Counted from the stretch's first letter, positions 32,200-44,939 are shown. The stretch: 64,000 nt of DNA from Calliopsis andreniformis (GCF_051401765.1 NC_135069.1:11510501-11574500); one strand, 5' to 3'. The notes: generated from the letters alone by a model not told the origin. A program made the numbers and translations.

Positions 32200-33260
32200 A
32201 TTTCACTACCAAGGTGTCCACAAACCGCGTCAAACCAATCCATCCACTTGCTCGCTCTCAAGTTGAGCTCACAGAGAATTTCCATAGCTGTATGCAAAGT
32301 CAACGAAGAATTTCGCTGCTTCACTTGAATTTGTAGGAGCATCCGAAACGAGTCGACAAGGGGACACGTTTTCTATCAGCGCACAATACGCACAACTGTC
32401 GGATCCATTATGCGCACTTAATTAGCCTATGGCGTGTCGTACATGGGGTATTAACGGGGGGGCGCAGGCTTCTCTACGCTGAGCCGAAAAAAGAGACGTT
32501 GACAGGCATTTAGGCGGCAGAGGGAGGAAGACAGTGAACACGGATAGTCAATAACCGAACAAGATACACACCCCATCTACCTAGCGTGCACGCACAGATA
32601 GGGTGGGCAAGGTGAGGCAGAGACACGAGGCTGTTAGCCAGCCTAGACCGAGGATGACACGAAGCAGTGGCGACGGGGAGATAGAGTACCCCTAGGGGGT
32701 AGACAAGATTATAATCGGTCCCATTATTGTGCCATCGACGTCCCAGGGGGGATTTTTCCATTTGACAATGCAGTTACACTTTTGTGCATTTAACATCCGT
32801 GCACCGTCCCATAGCGTTGCGTTGTGCTCGTGACCCAGCCAGTGTCTTTCCTCCTCCTCTCTCTGTCCAACCACGGCCAAGTGTAACCCATCCCTTTGTG
32901 CGCGCACGATGATCGAATCGAGATGGATCAGCATCGGCGGGAAGAATGGAGATCAGGATAAGCCTGGCAGAAGTTCACCGGCTCGCTGGGGTGGCTCATC
33001 ATCCTGCTAAACCGAAAAAAGGGGTCGTCGGGTATAATCCTACCTGCATATGATGTTCTCAGCTTTGTTTGCCACGGTCACTGTGACATACGCGAGCCGA
33101 AGGGAGCTACCGAGTTGGGGACCATGGCCCCCTTCGATTGACAAAATATGCTTAAACGGAGTTCGCCGTCGGATACTCGTTTCTGCGGGGTAGAAACACG
33201 ACGACGAGTGGGATGAGCAGAGTGATGAAGACGGCACGCGACGGGGTTGAAGTTTTTAGG
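32200..33260. other. Large GC-rich island
   Basis: About 1 kb of raised GC with frames of 65-84 codons on both strands and no domain. Includes CCTAGGGGG (32692) and a GCGCGCACGATGATCGAATCG segment (32899). The right part (33040-33237) gives a Ser-rich - frame by composition. Regulatory or non-coding exon are the options. Confidence 0.35.
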
Positions 33261-34190
33261 GAGGTTGCGTGCTTAGTGGTTCAGAAACTGTATAAATATC
33301 AAGCAATAGACGGAGAAATTATCTAAGAATTCATTTATTAACTTTTAGAAAAGTTATCTAGTATCTAGTTTTTTAGAAGAGATTAGAAAATTCTGAACAA
33401 GTTTTCGAGGTTTAGTTTTCTCTTCTTTTTTTTGTTTCAATTTTAGCATGTTATGTTTTGGATTATTTTTTTGTTTTTATATAACTACAAATATACATTT
33501 CACAAAAAATTGGAGGCTGATGCTATGCAAGGGTTACAAAATATTTATTATTAAGTATAGTAACATACGTTTTGTCATAAATATTTGTTTCTTTATTGAA
33601 TTCGTCAAGCGCCAATGGCTCACTTGAGTGGCATATAGGCAGCTAATAATTCACAAAATAATAACCTATTAATAACCTGTTTTTTTACTGAATCAGAAAT
33701 ATGTATCATATTTTAATCGTTGGTAATTTGAGAGTTTGTAAATTCAAAATTAAAAAATGAATATTATGTTTCAGATTTTTCTTCGTTAAATGAATGGTGT
33801 ACAATTTCTTTAATAGAACCAAGTGACTTCTTGTACATACAGATTTTTTTAACATTCTACTCATAAGAAACATTAGAGTGTGTTACTTCAAAAATGAATA
33901 TTCAAAGAAAAATTTTATTTTTGAAGATATTCCTCATTTTTACGACTTAAACCTGACTTTCAGAGTTATCTGACCTAAAATTTCCTAATTCTGTGTACAT
34001 AGTTACATTAGTGGTATAAAAACGTTAGTGCTCATAACGAAGTGAAACTATAACATTCTTTAAAAACACTAGAAAAATGAAACTATGAACAAACAACCTT
34101 TTCAAGTCCTCAAATATTGGAGATGAAAGATCCTTAAAATATCTTCTAAACCAACAAGTCGATATTCAAATTTCGCCTGAACTTTTATTG
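33261..34190. other. AT-rich stretch, nothing recognised
   Basis: T-rich runs at 33423-33480. An inverted GCCAATGGC...AGTGGC word near 33611-33636 is short. No frame. Confidence 0.45.
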
Positions 34191-34565
34191 GAACGGGAGA
34201 CCTTATACCCCTTGTATTCACAAAATTGTCTCACTAGTTGCACGCAACCGATATTCACGGTGGCTCGAACTTTCCCTGTTGTTGTTCCTCTCAGAGGTAA
34301 ACCGAACTCGAGCAAACACCTGTGGGCTCGCATGGTCAGTAGGGCGACGCTCCTAGGAATCCGTTCAGATGCTCGATTTCGTGGGTGACACTAGCAATGC
34401 GTAGGGCAAACCCCGTAACAAGCCAGGCCATATCTAATAACCGTTATTATACGTGCGCGTACCAATGTTGACAGTGGTAATGTGCCGTATAATAGGGCCG
34501 ACACATGAGTTACGTATCTGTCTTCGGCATGGGTATCGTCGTAGATTAGTTATCTGGTTGTTACA
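34190..34565. other. Small GC-rich island
   Basis: Holds a 66-codon + frame (34188-34388) without domain and GC-rich words such as GGCGACGCTCC. Candidate regulatory block by composition only. Confidence 0.3.
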
Positions 34566-35680
34566 CACGAAGAAACACAGATAATATTACTTAATCGCCA
34601 GAGTGATCGAATAGTTGCATAAGTGGTTATACGTAGTTTGAATATTATTTGAGGCATCTCTGAATCTGAAAATGTAAACATTTTCCTTAGATCTTGAAAA
34701 TGATGTCATATTTAAATTATTTTGAAATGGAAGATCAATTATTTAAGTATAAATTATGTCACTATTTTTTTGCATTTTTACTTATTTTTATAATTTTGTT
34801 GATATTGAGTCAGTAGTCACGATATGTGGATATAATTACTGGTGATGTGTAATGGCTAATGTATCTACAATTACAACGAATTCTGTTTCTTTATTACTTT
34901 TATAAGGATTTATTATTTTATAATTTGTTGGTATAAGAAAGTGAGGCGCAGATAGAACAGCCAAAATATCTTATTTTATTTTATTTTTACAAAAGCAGTA
35001 TACATTTTTCTACCTGAGTGTATCAATTAATCTTTACGAGAAATCAGTGTCTGTGAATATCTTGGTTCGTCAAAATTAGTAAATACCAGTGAAGAATGTA
35101 TTAATGAAATTTATATTATCTGTATTATTTAAGTCAATAAATATATTATTGACAATTTCAATATTACCTAGAGGTCGATGACCCTGTTTGAATTTACTAC
35201 CCTCGTGCTTCGAACTATAGTTATATTGTTATATTGTTATAAATAATATAGTTATATTGTCTATAGACAATTGTCATTTCTAAAGCACATTCTACTATTC
35301 ATTCCTCTTGCTGACTACTACCACCTATTTGTATTAGGTAAACCTTGTAGTATTATAATACGTACATAAAAAGAATGTGGAAAGATATCTCGCGCCCAGG
35401 TTCTTAAAAAATCTAGTAGGATACTTCTTACTCGAATCAGACCAAATTATCACTGAATACTCAAATCGTGCATTTAGAAAGCGTACAAACTAATCAATCA
35501 TACTTCAAACATAATTAGTACGACCGTGTGCTATGACACCGTTTTAATTATCAGATTTCTCTCTTTCCTAAAGTATTTATGGTCCCATCGATTATTCAGT
35601 AAAATATTGCGCGTGATTAAATCATTAGCAATAAACCAACCAATTAAATGTTTTATTGTAGCTGATTTTCTGACATACGC
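34566..35680. other. AT-rich stretch with TATTGTTA repeats
   Basis: A small tandem-like cluster of TATAGTTATATTG words lies at 35215-35262. A PPT-TAG|GTAAAC site occurs near 35336, weaker than the two ratchet candidates. No gene. Confidence 0.4.
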
Positions 35681-36120
35681 GTGCTTCTGACTTTGTTTAG
35701 CCGTAGTGGCTTGCCGGGAGTGTAAACTGGCGTACGAGGGTAAATATAAACGGTTCATCGTGCTTAGTCCGCGCGTAGAACGCTTGTCAACATGGGAACT
35801 GCATACACAGATCGGTACGGATATAGATAGTATTGCAGCCGAGCAAATAATCGCAATCCCTTCCAATGTGTATATTATGTAAGCCCAAGCACGTGAGACA
35901 TCCTAGAAGCTGATTCCCCTTTGGGTATCGTATAGAAAGAGTTGTTACCCTTTTCATCTCGAACCGTCCTCGTCTGTTGGTAGCAGGTCAGATGATCCGA
36001 AACAATTAACATTTTGTTTCCAGATCCTATAGGGTTCGTACGCGAGTTAATGGGAGCTTTTCATGGCTGTCTCTAGTACAGGCTGGAGCACGCGATATGG
36101 CAACAGTGTACCAGTTAGGT
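35680..36120. other. GC-rich island
   Basis: Moderate GC block. A 111-codon - frame (35531-35866) overlaps its left side and carries no recognised domain. GGGTATCGTAT...GTTACCC forms a loose hairpin at 35924-35950. Confidence 0.3.
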
Positions 36121-37060
36121 TTAACTGTTCGCGTATATTGTTTTAATAAATTATTCAGACATTTGAGCTGGGTGAATAAATATTTGTTATCCATAGGTTT
36201 TTAGGTTTAATTCGCGAGGGTGACAAGAAACTAGTACCATTGTATTTTGAATAAGATAGATACATAGTTACTCTTACACTTTAGAATATACTTGTCTGTA
36301 ATTTCTGCAGAAGATATAAATAATATATCTTCCAAGGTTGTATTGATTTATTATATTATTTTATGAAAAGTATAATATCTAAATATAAGATATATCCAAT
36401 AAAGTAAAGTTATGGTGAATCTTTCAAACTTGTTGACACTGTGTACATCTTTTTTGTAGAAAGAATTCTGGTAGGAAAAGGTTTTAAGAAGAAATTATGA
36501 AACTACAGAATATATAAGAATTGCGTAATGGTTACGCGATCAGCTTCTCAAAATAATAGAATTGGTAACAGTGTTGCCAAATTTCCTATATTCCGGCCTG
36601 TAGCCTAAGCAGGCAAGGTACATTTTATTCAATGGGATTTATCAACAAATGGAAATTTTATTTTATAACAGTATTTTTATAATTGCTACGTTTTAATTTT
36701 TGGGACTATATATTTTAAAATAACAAAAAAGAAGAGAGATGCAGGCTATTTTTATTGATGCAGGAAATTTTCACCATTTAGTATTTTTTTAACATTTTGA
36801 TTATTTTAATTTTAAATTCAACCCCTTTTATGGAAAATATAAAGGTCATATTTTTTACGTTATTATATAACTCTTGGATTTCCTGTGTCTCGTCATTTTG
36901 ATTTTATTCACAAGACATTTTTTAAACTAATGTAACGTAGAAATCATTGGTACAACAAAAAACAAAAGTAAAAACAAAAGTTCTTTAGCTTCACGAAACC
37001 CTTGCTTATTTTACAGAATTATTATTAATATTTATTAATAATTTTATGTTTGTTACCATA
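36120..37060. other. AT-rich stretch upstream of the second splice-like site
   Basis: No repeat or gene seen. Contains ATATAAGATATATCC-type low-complexity sequence near 36380. Confidence 0.45.
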
Positions 37061-37062
37061 TT

Positions 37063-37095
37063 CTAACATTATGTTTCGTTTGCTTTTAGGTGAGT
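37063..37095 (+). promoter_or_regulatory. Candidate recursive-splicing (ratchet) site
   Basis: A canonical branch-type CTAAC at 37063-37067 precedes a T-rich tract and GCTTTTAG ending at 37089. This joins directly to GTGAGT (37090-37095), a good 5' splice site. Branch-to-AG distance is about 22 bases, within the normal range. It is the better of the two candidates and lies 27.45 kb downstream of the first on the same strand, a spacing in keeping with stepwise intron removal in very long insect introns. Confidence 0.5.
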
Positions 37096-38640
37096 TTAAT
37101 ATTATCACAACACGGCTGAAGCGTAGAAGTCTGGGATCTGTAAGTAATTCAGAAGTAGCATGCTATTCATACTTCAACGCCGCCGAAATAGTTTTACTAC
37201 GAGTTGTAAAAAGAGTATCAGTTCTTCCTTAGATTGACTAAAGTAGGAGTCCATAAATCTGACTCCAGCCAGCATGTATCCATACTCTATACCATTTCTG
37301 AGCGACCACACAACACGAGACTCGACGTGCGTGAATAGCGAGATCGCGATTAATATCGCTGAACTTATCCTATCCAGATGCAGAGTTATTCGGCGTGAGT
37401 CAAAGCAATCAGATCAACACGTCGACTTTCGAGTGTGGTCTGCTATTAAGGTAATTCCCTATGAGTTGCAACGCGACTACTGCTACCGTATACATATACG
37501 ATTTTCGCCTTATTCGCGTATGATACGGTGAATAAAATGTTTTAGAAAATTTGTATAGGGGGAAGCTATTCAATATTTGGGGAATAACTTTTTCTTGCAG
37601 TATAAGGAAGTCTAATCTTTCTAAATTTATAAGGGGTACATTACTTGGGACTTGTTAGGCAGTGCTGTTCAAGCATACTTTGTTGCGTCCTTGTTTGCAG
37701 ATTGTAAGTGCATCTTGCATAAGTAAAATGGAGAGAGTAATACTTTCTTTATAAGAAGTCTTGTGAACTTTACATACACTTTTGAGATAATATAAAAAAG
37801 CATTCGTTTCTATTGCTTTTTAATTGTGGATAATTTAAGGAAAAAGAAACAGTAGGGGGAGTTCCTCTAAAACCGGACAACTAAAATAGGGTTTTAGCTG
37901 TATCTTTAAAAAATGGAACGTGACAAGGTGATCAAACTATAAAAGTGATAGAAAGGATCATGTTTCGACACATTCCAGTTGCATGTATGCAGCTAAAGAA
38001 ACCGATTGATTGTTGCGCTTGGCAGAAAGCTGGTGCATCGTAGAAATTATAAACTATTATATTTACTAATCTTTGTGATCAAAAAACCTAAATATAATTG
38101 TTTCAATGCAAAGTAAAAATACCAAATTCTAATTTTTCATTTCAAAATTTTAATAATTGTAAGGTGAATTCTGAACTGTTTTCAACAACAGAAGTAATCC
38201 TCATATTCATTAAAACAAGGAATCACTGTTTTCTCTATCCTCTCTATCAAACCTCCAATTCCATCTTCATTGATTAGGTTGCTGTTTGTTGGATTATAGT
38301 CCATTTATTATCATTTGGATTCCTAATCCAAGTCTATTTCTTTCAAAATTGAGTTTTATACTACTTTATGAAAATAATGAGAATCTACGCTGCGTTGTGA
38401 CTGAAGAAAATTTAATACTGTAACCTATTTTAAACAGATACAATGTTAAGAAGTATGCCAATTTTTCTTTGCCCCACAAGAAAACAACAAAAAAGGATTT
38501 AGCACAGTTTAGTTCCCGAATACAAAAATATTCTCCATGCTAAAACAAAATCAAAAGATACAGCAAGTCATACGACAACTCCTGAAATTCGAGACTTATT
38601 TTAAAGCACCTTAACCAATCGATAGAATGAACACATTATC
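37096..38640. other. Mixed stretch, small GC patch then AT-rich
   Basis: 37100-37540 is moderately GC-rich with frames of 60 and 85 codons (+) lacking domains. From 37540 it is AT-rich. At 37849 CAGTAGGGGGAGTTCCTC resembles a pogo/Tigger-type tip, but no inverted partner was found. CCCCACAAGAAAAC at 38472 repeats a word from the element at 11092. Confidence 0.35.
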
Positions 38641-39420
38641 GGCAAAGTATCCCCAACTTTATGACTCGTTTCCATAACCCATTGGCACAGTTTCGAGTGA
38701 CGCATTAACGAAAATCGGGCCATTTGAATGCATAGAGTGATAGATCTCCAGTGAAGATTCCCTCATCATCATTTTGGAATTAACAACGTTATTCATTACT
38801 GCACGCTCATCGATTCACGGCCGGCGTTCGATTTCACGACGCCCAGCCGGTTTCATTAGATCGAACCGGGACACCCTGCGCGACCGGTAGACATTGTCCA
38901 ATCCACGTGGCGTGCCGGCGTTATTTCGTTCACGTATGCAGGCACACAGTAACCGATATACCTATGCAACGCCTGCGTGAAACCGTGGAGGCGGACCAGG
39001 AACGAGGAAGAAGGATATACACACCGTGCCAGGAGCAGAGGACAAGAGAGGCTATGGGTGGGGGGGTCGAGTGGGAGGGGGGTGGTAGGGTGGAGAGAAA
39101 GAGCGAGAGAGAGTGAGGGACAGAGGGAGAGACTGGGGACGAGTGTATGCGGCAGCGGTAGCTACTGGCAGCACGATAATGAGCTAATGAGTGGTGTCTG
39201 GCGCTCTGTGGCGCCGCAATTTTCAGTGTCCAAGGACGTTAATAGACCACTTCCAAGCCGCTGCTAGAGCGTCCTTTCTTCGTTGTTGATCTCGTCGCCG
39301 TCTATTCTGATAAAGCTCTATTGTCGCGTTTGATTTCGTCTGTTTGGCAGGGCCAATGCGATCTGAAGTTACGATGGAGAACTAAAGGTCCCAGAACCCT
39401 TAGCTGGGTGAGATAACGGG
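38640..39420. promoter_or_regulatory. GC-rich island with purine tract, candidate regulatory element
   Basis: The left half (38640-38900) has few frames but many CpG words (ACGGCCGGCG, GAACCGGGACA, GCGACCGG) next to AT-rich homeodomain-like ATTAAC and CATTACTG words. The right half contains the purine tract 39047-39136. + frames at 38907-39267 are Arg/Glu-rich because of that tract. Regulatory role inferred only. Confidence 0.3.
39047..39136. repeat. Polypurine tract
   Basis: About 90 bp of G/A-rich sequence on the + strand with GGGGGG, GAGAGAGAG and GAGGGACAGAGGGAGAGA runs. Confidence 0.75.
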
Positions 39421-39608
39421 ATGACATGATTGGGAGAGTTGTGAATATTCTTGAGAAAATGCACTACTGGTCTACGAAATGATTCAGAGTTAAATTAGTG
39501 GAGGAATTAATCGAGATCTGTGTAATTATTAATTATGTGTATGTTATTCCTTGAAACCAATACGTTTGTTCTTTGTTAATGCGGAAGTTTAGATTTGAAG
39601 AGATGTTC

Positions 39609-39961
39609 AGGGCGTTCGACAGCAAGAACTACATGTAAAAAAGAACAAAAATGAAAAATGAAATTGTGTTTGGGACTTCGTTTAGGAGTTATTAATTGTT
39701 GCAAAAACGTCCAAAATACGCGTGAAATGTGTTTGATTTGGAACTTATTTACTGCCTGCGTGCGTGTCAGATTGGACACAGTGAAGCCAGTAGAATAAGT
39801 GCCCAGTCAGACACATTTCTCGCGTACTTTAGAGATTTTCTGAACAATTATTAAGTGGGAAACGAAACCTGAAATTCAATTTCATTTTTCTTCATCTTCG
39901 TGTATTTTAACATGTAGAACCACTCTTTAAAATTTCTGACACCTATTGTCAAACCCCTTGT
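39609..39961. mobile_element. Foldback (near-complete palindrome) element, copy 1
   Basis: Left arm from CAGGGCGTTCGACAGC and right arm ending GTCAAACCCCTTG are complementary almost to the centre (about 39785). Matching pairs include AGAACTACATG/CATGTAGAACC, AAAAATGAAATT/AATTTCATTTTT, GTTATTAATTGTT/AACAATTATTAA and CGCGTGAAATG/CATTTCTCGCG. The left arm has lost about 20 bases that the right arm keeps. The right end closely matches 56463-56515, so this is one dispersed family; the tip layout recalls a CAGGGTGTTCG repeat common in insect genomes (from memory). No coding capacity. Confidence 0.6.
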
Positions 39962-40740
39962 ATGTTATATTAGAATCATTCCACCAAGCAATAAAAATAG
40001 ATTCAGAAACACAAACCTCAAAATACGTTAAAATTTATCAATACATGGTATTAGAATGAGAATATCAATACATGTATGTACTGAGATACTCAAACTAAAT
40101 TCTAGATGATCTTATGCACTCTTCTCAACGACTAATTCATTTTATTAGTTCAAATTTATAAATGTAATCAGTGAATCTAATAAAAACGAACATTTTTCTT
40201 TGCGTGGTATAGAGTACCTGCTAATTGCAATGTTCTGTTTTTACGCTATATTTTGGAAAACACTGTACATAAGTGTAGTAAATGACAATTTTATATTGTG
40301 CATTAATTTTGTGAACAATTTGCATTATACGTATCTACACAGTTCGATATTCGTGTTTATAATCTTTTCATCGTCAGTAACATGTTAACATCTATTTCAT
40401 CGAATTGCAAAAATATTCCTTGTAATTGTTACCAAAGTTCATAAAGTGTTAAAAATTTCACTTTTGAAATACTTCTAATCAAATGAATTAGTTCGTAAAA
40501 TTCTTCATCGACGTATATACCACTTTGAAAGTTTACCAGAATTATAAAAAAATTCAATATTACAGTCATCCAGTCAGAAAGTTATCAGTAAAAGTGGCAT
40601 CCATAAAGATTACAGTACGAACACAAACGAAGGTATATTTTAAGCTTCTCTGATCTGCAACGATTTGAATACAGGAAACTAGAAGTTGTGTTGTTCTAAT
40701 AAATTATTCTTTATTTAGTAACTGTTAGCTTCACTTTTAA
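39962..40740. other. AT-rich stretch, nothing recognised
   Basis: One 62-codon + frame (40200-40388) is hydrophobic and Phe/Ile-rich, as AT-rich chance frames are. No element seen. Confidence 0.45.
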
Positions 40741-41030
40741 AAGCCCCGTTTCGCAATTTCACATAGGTAACCGATTAAACGGCCAACGACTCGACGTGGT
40801 TCCTCCTATTCGCTCGAGTCAAAAGCGTGTTGTAACGTGTAGCATACCGTAGAAGTATACTTGTTTGCCATGTAAAAAGTCGTATTTGCTTGCCACGAAC
40901 GTTTCCTTTCTTCGTGATCACCGCAAGGTAAGAAGCTGGCAATCGAGTTGCGTGAGAACAAGCCAGGACACGACGAGGAAAGAAATTTTATGACTCCCCA
41001 GGGTCTACCGATTGGCATCGGTGGAAAAAG
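40740..41030. other. Small GC-rich island with isolated 5' splice-like site
   Basis: Contains CAAG|GTAAGA at 40925, a good 5' splice match preceded by a C/T-rich run, but the 3' half ends AAG and lacks a clear branch. A 70-codon - frame here shows no domain. Confidence 0.3.
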
Positions 41031-42360
41031 TCAACTATTCTTTTCTCTGTTCTCCTCTTCCCTTTTCCCCTTTGCGTTTTTTGCTGTTTAACCAGCAGAG
41101 TTCCACTAACGCGAAAACTAGTTTACATGAAACTTGACACATGATTAGAGTATTGAAAAAATATTCGATAGATATCCTTTCAGATATTGATATGAGCGAA
41201 AAATGGAACAAAAAAGAGTACGCATAAGTACTTATCAAAAGTGAAGAAAGCTTGCATTGAAATGCCAGTAGACGCCTTTGTAATAGTGTATAGATTTTTA
41301 CGAACTAATTTGAAAGAATCTTGTTTGGATGTAATAATACTAGTAGTAATACTACCCATTATAATGCCAAAGATAGAAACTTTGTCCTTTATTCACTGTT
41401 ACAAAAAGTTACAAAATTCCTCAAAATAAATCAATATTACCAGTCCATGTAAAATCAGAGGTTAAAGCTGGTTTATGTTTAATTGTATTAATTTATCACT
41501 TTTAATACTATACAGGAATATCGATACGAAACTTTATTTTTTACTTCTGTACTACTCAATCAAAATTTTTAACTGAAGATATGAGTCACCTTTTTCATGG
41601 TTTCCAAAATGAAAATTCACTACCTGTAAATGTGTCTTGCAAAATAATCACATAATAATAGAATTTTGCTCTTTTTTGCTGTTTCTGCTAAAGAAAGCAT
41701 TATCAGAGATCGATATGTAAATACTAGTAAAACAGAATTAACTAAAAAATTTGGCCAAATATGATGTTACAAATAGGCTTTCAAGATAAATTATAAAATT
41801 GGTTATAAAATAATTCGTGGATTTGTATGCATAATTGTACGTAAAACATATCTTGATATTTGAATACAACTTAGGTTTTCATTTTTTAAGATATTTTAAA
41901 TCCTTGAGTAAGTACTTCAATATCAAGTATGTATGTTGCAAGTAATGCATAAGTATTAATTGTTTATCAAAATATAAATATTTTTTGCATTAGCTTTCGA
42001 GTGCTTTTAATATTTTATAAATTGCCATTTTGAAAAGAAACTTACAATTTCTGAGTGAACTCATATACTATTCATATTTTTACTAAAAGCAATAGATAGT
42101 GGATTCGCAACATGAGTAAAATTTCGATAAAATTTAAGAGTTATAGTTTATCATAAAATTAAGAGATAAAACTTATATTTTCTTAAATATAATTTAAGAG
42201 TCACACCAAATCGATGTCAAGTTCATATCAAGTTACAATATTAATCAGTGATCACATAGCAAATATTTAATCACCCATATATTCTACACTCACATCAAAA
42301 AGATCACACCAGAGTTCCAAAAAACTAACACTTCCCAAGAACTCGAATTTATTAGAGCGC
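41031..42360. other. AT-rich stretch, nothing recognised
   Basis: Two short frames near 41035-41429, one on each strand, have no domain. The rest to 42360 is strongly AT-rich with no repeat arms noticed. Confidence 0.45.
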
Positions 42361-42790
42361 ATTTACTGTCGCTTATCTATTACCTATCGAGAGTAGACAT
42401 CGTTAGAGGGAACCTAGAGACGTACATATCGGATAGCATCGTTTTTATTCAGCTGCGAAGCGGTGAAGCTGACCCAGATCTTCATCCTCGGCTGAGGCAA
42501 CAGCGACCAGTTCTGCTAAGGACTGCTTTTCACCTCGCTACCGGTCTCACGTAACGAGACGTGATGGTAGAAGCCGGCGGTGGACTCGTGGGTGGCCCAC
42601 TCCGCGTTCGCGGCACGCCGCCCGTAATTATAGGTTCCTTATTTATCGCCTGTTACACACTTCGTTAGCACATCACTTATAAAGTGATCGTGTACCACTT
42701 GCTCGAGTGGTCGTCGCTCTTTTTCACTTTTGCTGAAGTTTGCTTTGTGGATTTGTCGAAGTCTGTTAGACTGATTGATTCTGGCTCGGA
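42360..42790. promoter_or_regulatory. GC-rich island, candidate regulatory element
   Basis: Sharp block with GTCTCACGTAACGAGACG (42546-42563, an imperfect palindrome), GAAGCCGGCGGTGG and CGTTCGCGGCACGCCG. No open frame over 60 codons on either strand, which argues against coding and for regulatory DNA. Confidence 0.3.
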
Positions 42791-43557
42791 TAATGAAAAA
42801 TCAATTACAAGATGATATGGGTGGTAAAAAGTGGAATATTGAAACGTTTGGTTTACAATAAATAGCTTATTGATTTTTCTCGAGAAGTCTTTAAAGGTGA
42901 ATACATGAATTATTTCTTTGCAAATATGTTAATTGTTCTTTAGGATACAATTTTTGAATTTACGAAACACTTTTTTCTAAGAATCTAAGATATTCTTTAT
43001 GAAATTTTGTTTCATTTAATCCCACAATTTTTGAAGTGCTTTTCGCTATCGTGTTAGTATCTAACATTTAATATTTTGGTAGTATCTAGCACTTACAAAC
43101 GTGTTCAAAATGAGACATGAGTTTTTCATCAAACTCGGATAAATGTCATCCTTCTTGTCATTTTATGTTTTTGTGTACATCATTCTTCTTTTACAAAAAC
43201 TACTTTAAGTCATTAAGTATTCGTCAAGCCTAAAGTGAGCATTACTTGTATGCGAAATTGGAGAACAGCTAAAAATCTTGACTACTGGAGGTACAACTTG
43301 TTAGTCAAATTAATACTGTGTTCTAGCTTGTAAAAAGATGAATTCATCAATTTACGAACGAATTCATTTCAGAAAATATTGGGTATAAAAAATTTCAATG
43401 GCGTCTATCTAATGAGTCCTTACAAATACAACAAAATTCATTTAAAACGTTTTTTGGCACAATTAATAGACAACAAGTTGTTTGGGATAGTACCTCTGAT
43501 CTCATACTATATATCTTATCGATTTTATTTTCTCCGATAAAATTTCTATGCAACTAT
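42791..43557. other. AT-rich stretch, nothing recognised
   Basis: Contains a duplicated TAGTATCTA(A/G)CA word (43053 and 43080). No other structure. Confidence 0.45.
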
Positions 43558-43582
43558 ACTGCGTTCACTGAGAGAACGCAGT
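43558..43582. other. Perfect 9-bp hairpin
   Basis: ACTGCGTTC (43558-43566) pairs with GAACGCAGT (43574-43582) across the loop ACTGAGA. No T-run follows. Function unknown. Confidence 0.6.
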
Positions 43583-44897
43583 CGTTTCACGCAGATGGCT
43601 TCCATTGCCCCGACTGACTTTTCCACTGAGATTGGTGAAGGATTCAAGAGCCTAAAAGGACACGCCTTGCTTCTTTCTACTCTGTATACCTAGTGTCCAA
43701 ATGAAACAAACGTTTCTATCTATTAAGAAACAATATTTATTGAGATATCAATGTATAAGAATCCACAGCTTATTTGATTATAAAGAAACAGCAACGGTAG
43801 AACTGTTTCCTGGATTTCCTACAAAATGTTCGATGCGACCAGGTAGTTTATGACACGGGAAATCTAGGGTCGTTTATGGTATTGCAACGCAGTAAGAATT
43901 CTGACTAGTACCAGTACGTTTTCGGTCGACAGAGACGATATTCAAGAAGATTTTTATTTGCTAACAGAGCCGCATTAATACTTTCGGAGAAAACTAAAAT
44001 CTAAAAGAATATCGTTTGCTTGCTCAAAATTTCTTTCACACCGTTTATGCGCTAATACTTGAAGAAGTGACTTTCTTTAGAAATGGTAGGACCTCCAAGG
44101 GCCCAACAAGGGGTTCATGGGTAGGGATGTGCTCGGAAGTGACAGAGCCAATAACTAATGAGCGTAGGCGTGAATTGCGCAAAGGGTACGAAAACTCGTC
44201 AACCGACAACTGCGTTCTCCCAGTGAACGAAGTATAGAGTCTTTTTGTCTTAACAGCCCGTGTTCCAAAGAGTTGAGAAGTTGACTCGAATCGAGTGCAA
44301 AATGAAAAGATAAACATTTCGTATCAACAAAAAATTTCGTTCGTTATTGAAAGTGTGTCCCACCGATCTAACTTTCGGTGATATTTCCTTTCATTTATAT
44401 TCTCCTCATGCGAGACACTTTGCAAAGAATCTAGCCGAAAATACAGGCTCCATATTAATTCAGCCTTGCTTTTCGACTACCCATAAGTCGCGAGGATGGC
44501 AAAATCTTTATGGCAAGTTACTAATTTCACAAGAATTTGATTTCTGGGAATAGTTCAACAAGATTTTGGAGTCGTTCATGGTCTCCTTTGTTCGAGGAAA
44601 CAAGCTCAGCGAATGTACGTGCGACGCGACGGTCAGGAGAGGCGTGTTCTAGCTGTTCCCAGGATTTTATGAATGAATCGCGTGCGTGCCAACTAGCCTA
44701 TTAGTGACGGAGCTCTGGCAACGTTAGCCAAGTCGAACACGGGAGCGTTTCTCAATTACTCTGCAAAGTCTCGCGATACACCTACCTACCGCCGTGATTA
44801 TTACCGAACCGTGACGTGCCTGCTCGCCATCAAAGGTCTTGGTCAAGGTGCTACCTTTACGACCTGCTTCACGCGTCTGTCAAAGCCTTCAGCTTGC
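43583..44897. other. Mixed to GC-rich stretch, no gene supported
   Basis: Frames at 44016-44237 (+), 44045-44317 (-) and 44347-44553 (+) have no recognised domain. 44570-44890 is clearly GC/CpG-rich (GCGACGCGACGG, ACGGGAGCG). Possible regulatory block at the right end. Confidence 0.35.
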
Positions 44898-44923
44898 TCA
44901 TTTTTCGATTGATCGAAAAATGA
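44898..44923. other. Perfect 11-bp palindrome beside the TTAA element
   Basis: TCATTTTTCGA (44898-44908) and TCGAAAAATGA (44913-44923) are exact complements with a 4-base loop, 17 bp outside the TTAA that starts the next element. Confidence 0.6.
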
Positions 44924-44939
44924 ATTCTCGTATGCGCAT

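Noticed and set aside
35300..35341. Pyrimidine tract with TAG|GTAAAC as a ratchet site
   Set aside because: The donor matches only part of the consensus and the tract is interrupted by purines.
40905..40935. CAAG|GTAAGA as a third ratchet site
   Set aside because: The 3' half ends in AAG after a purine-containing stretch and has no branch sequence; the donor alone is a common chance match.
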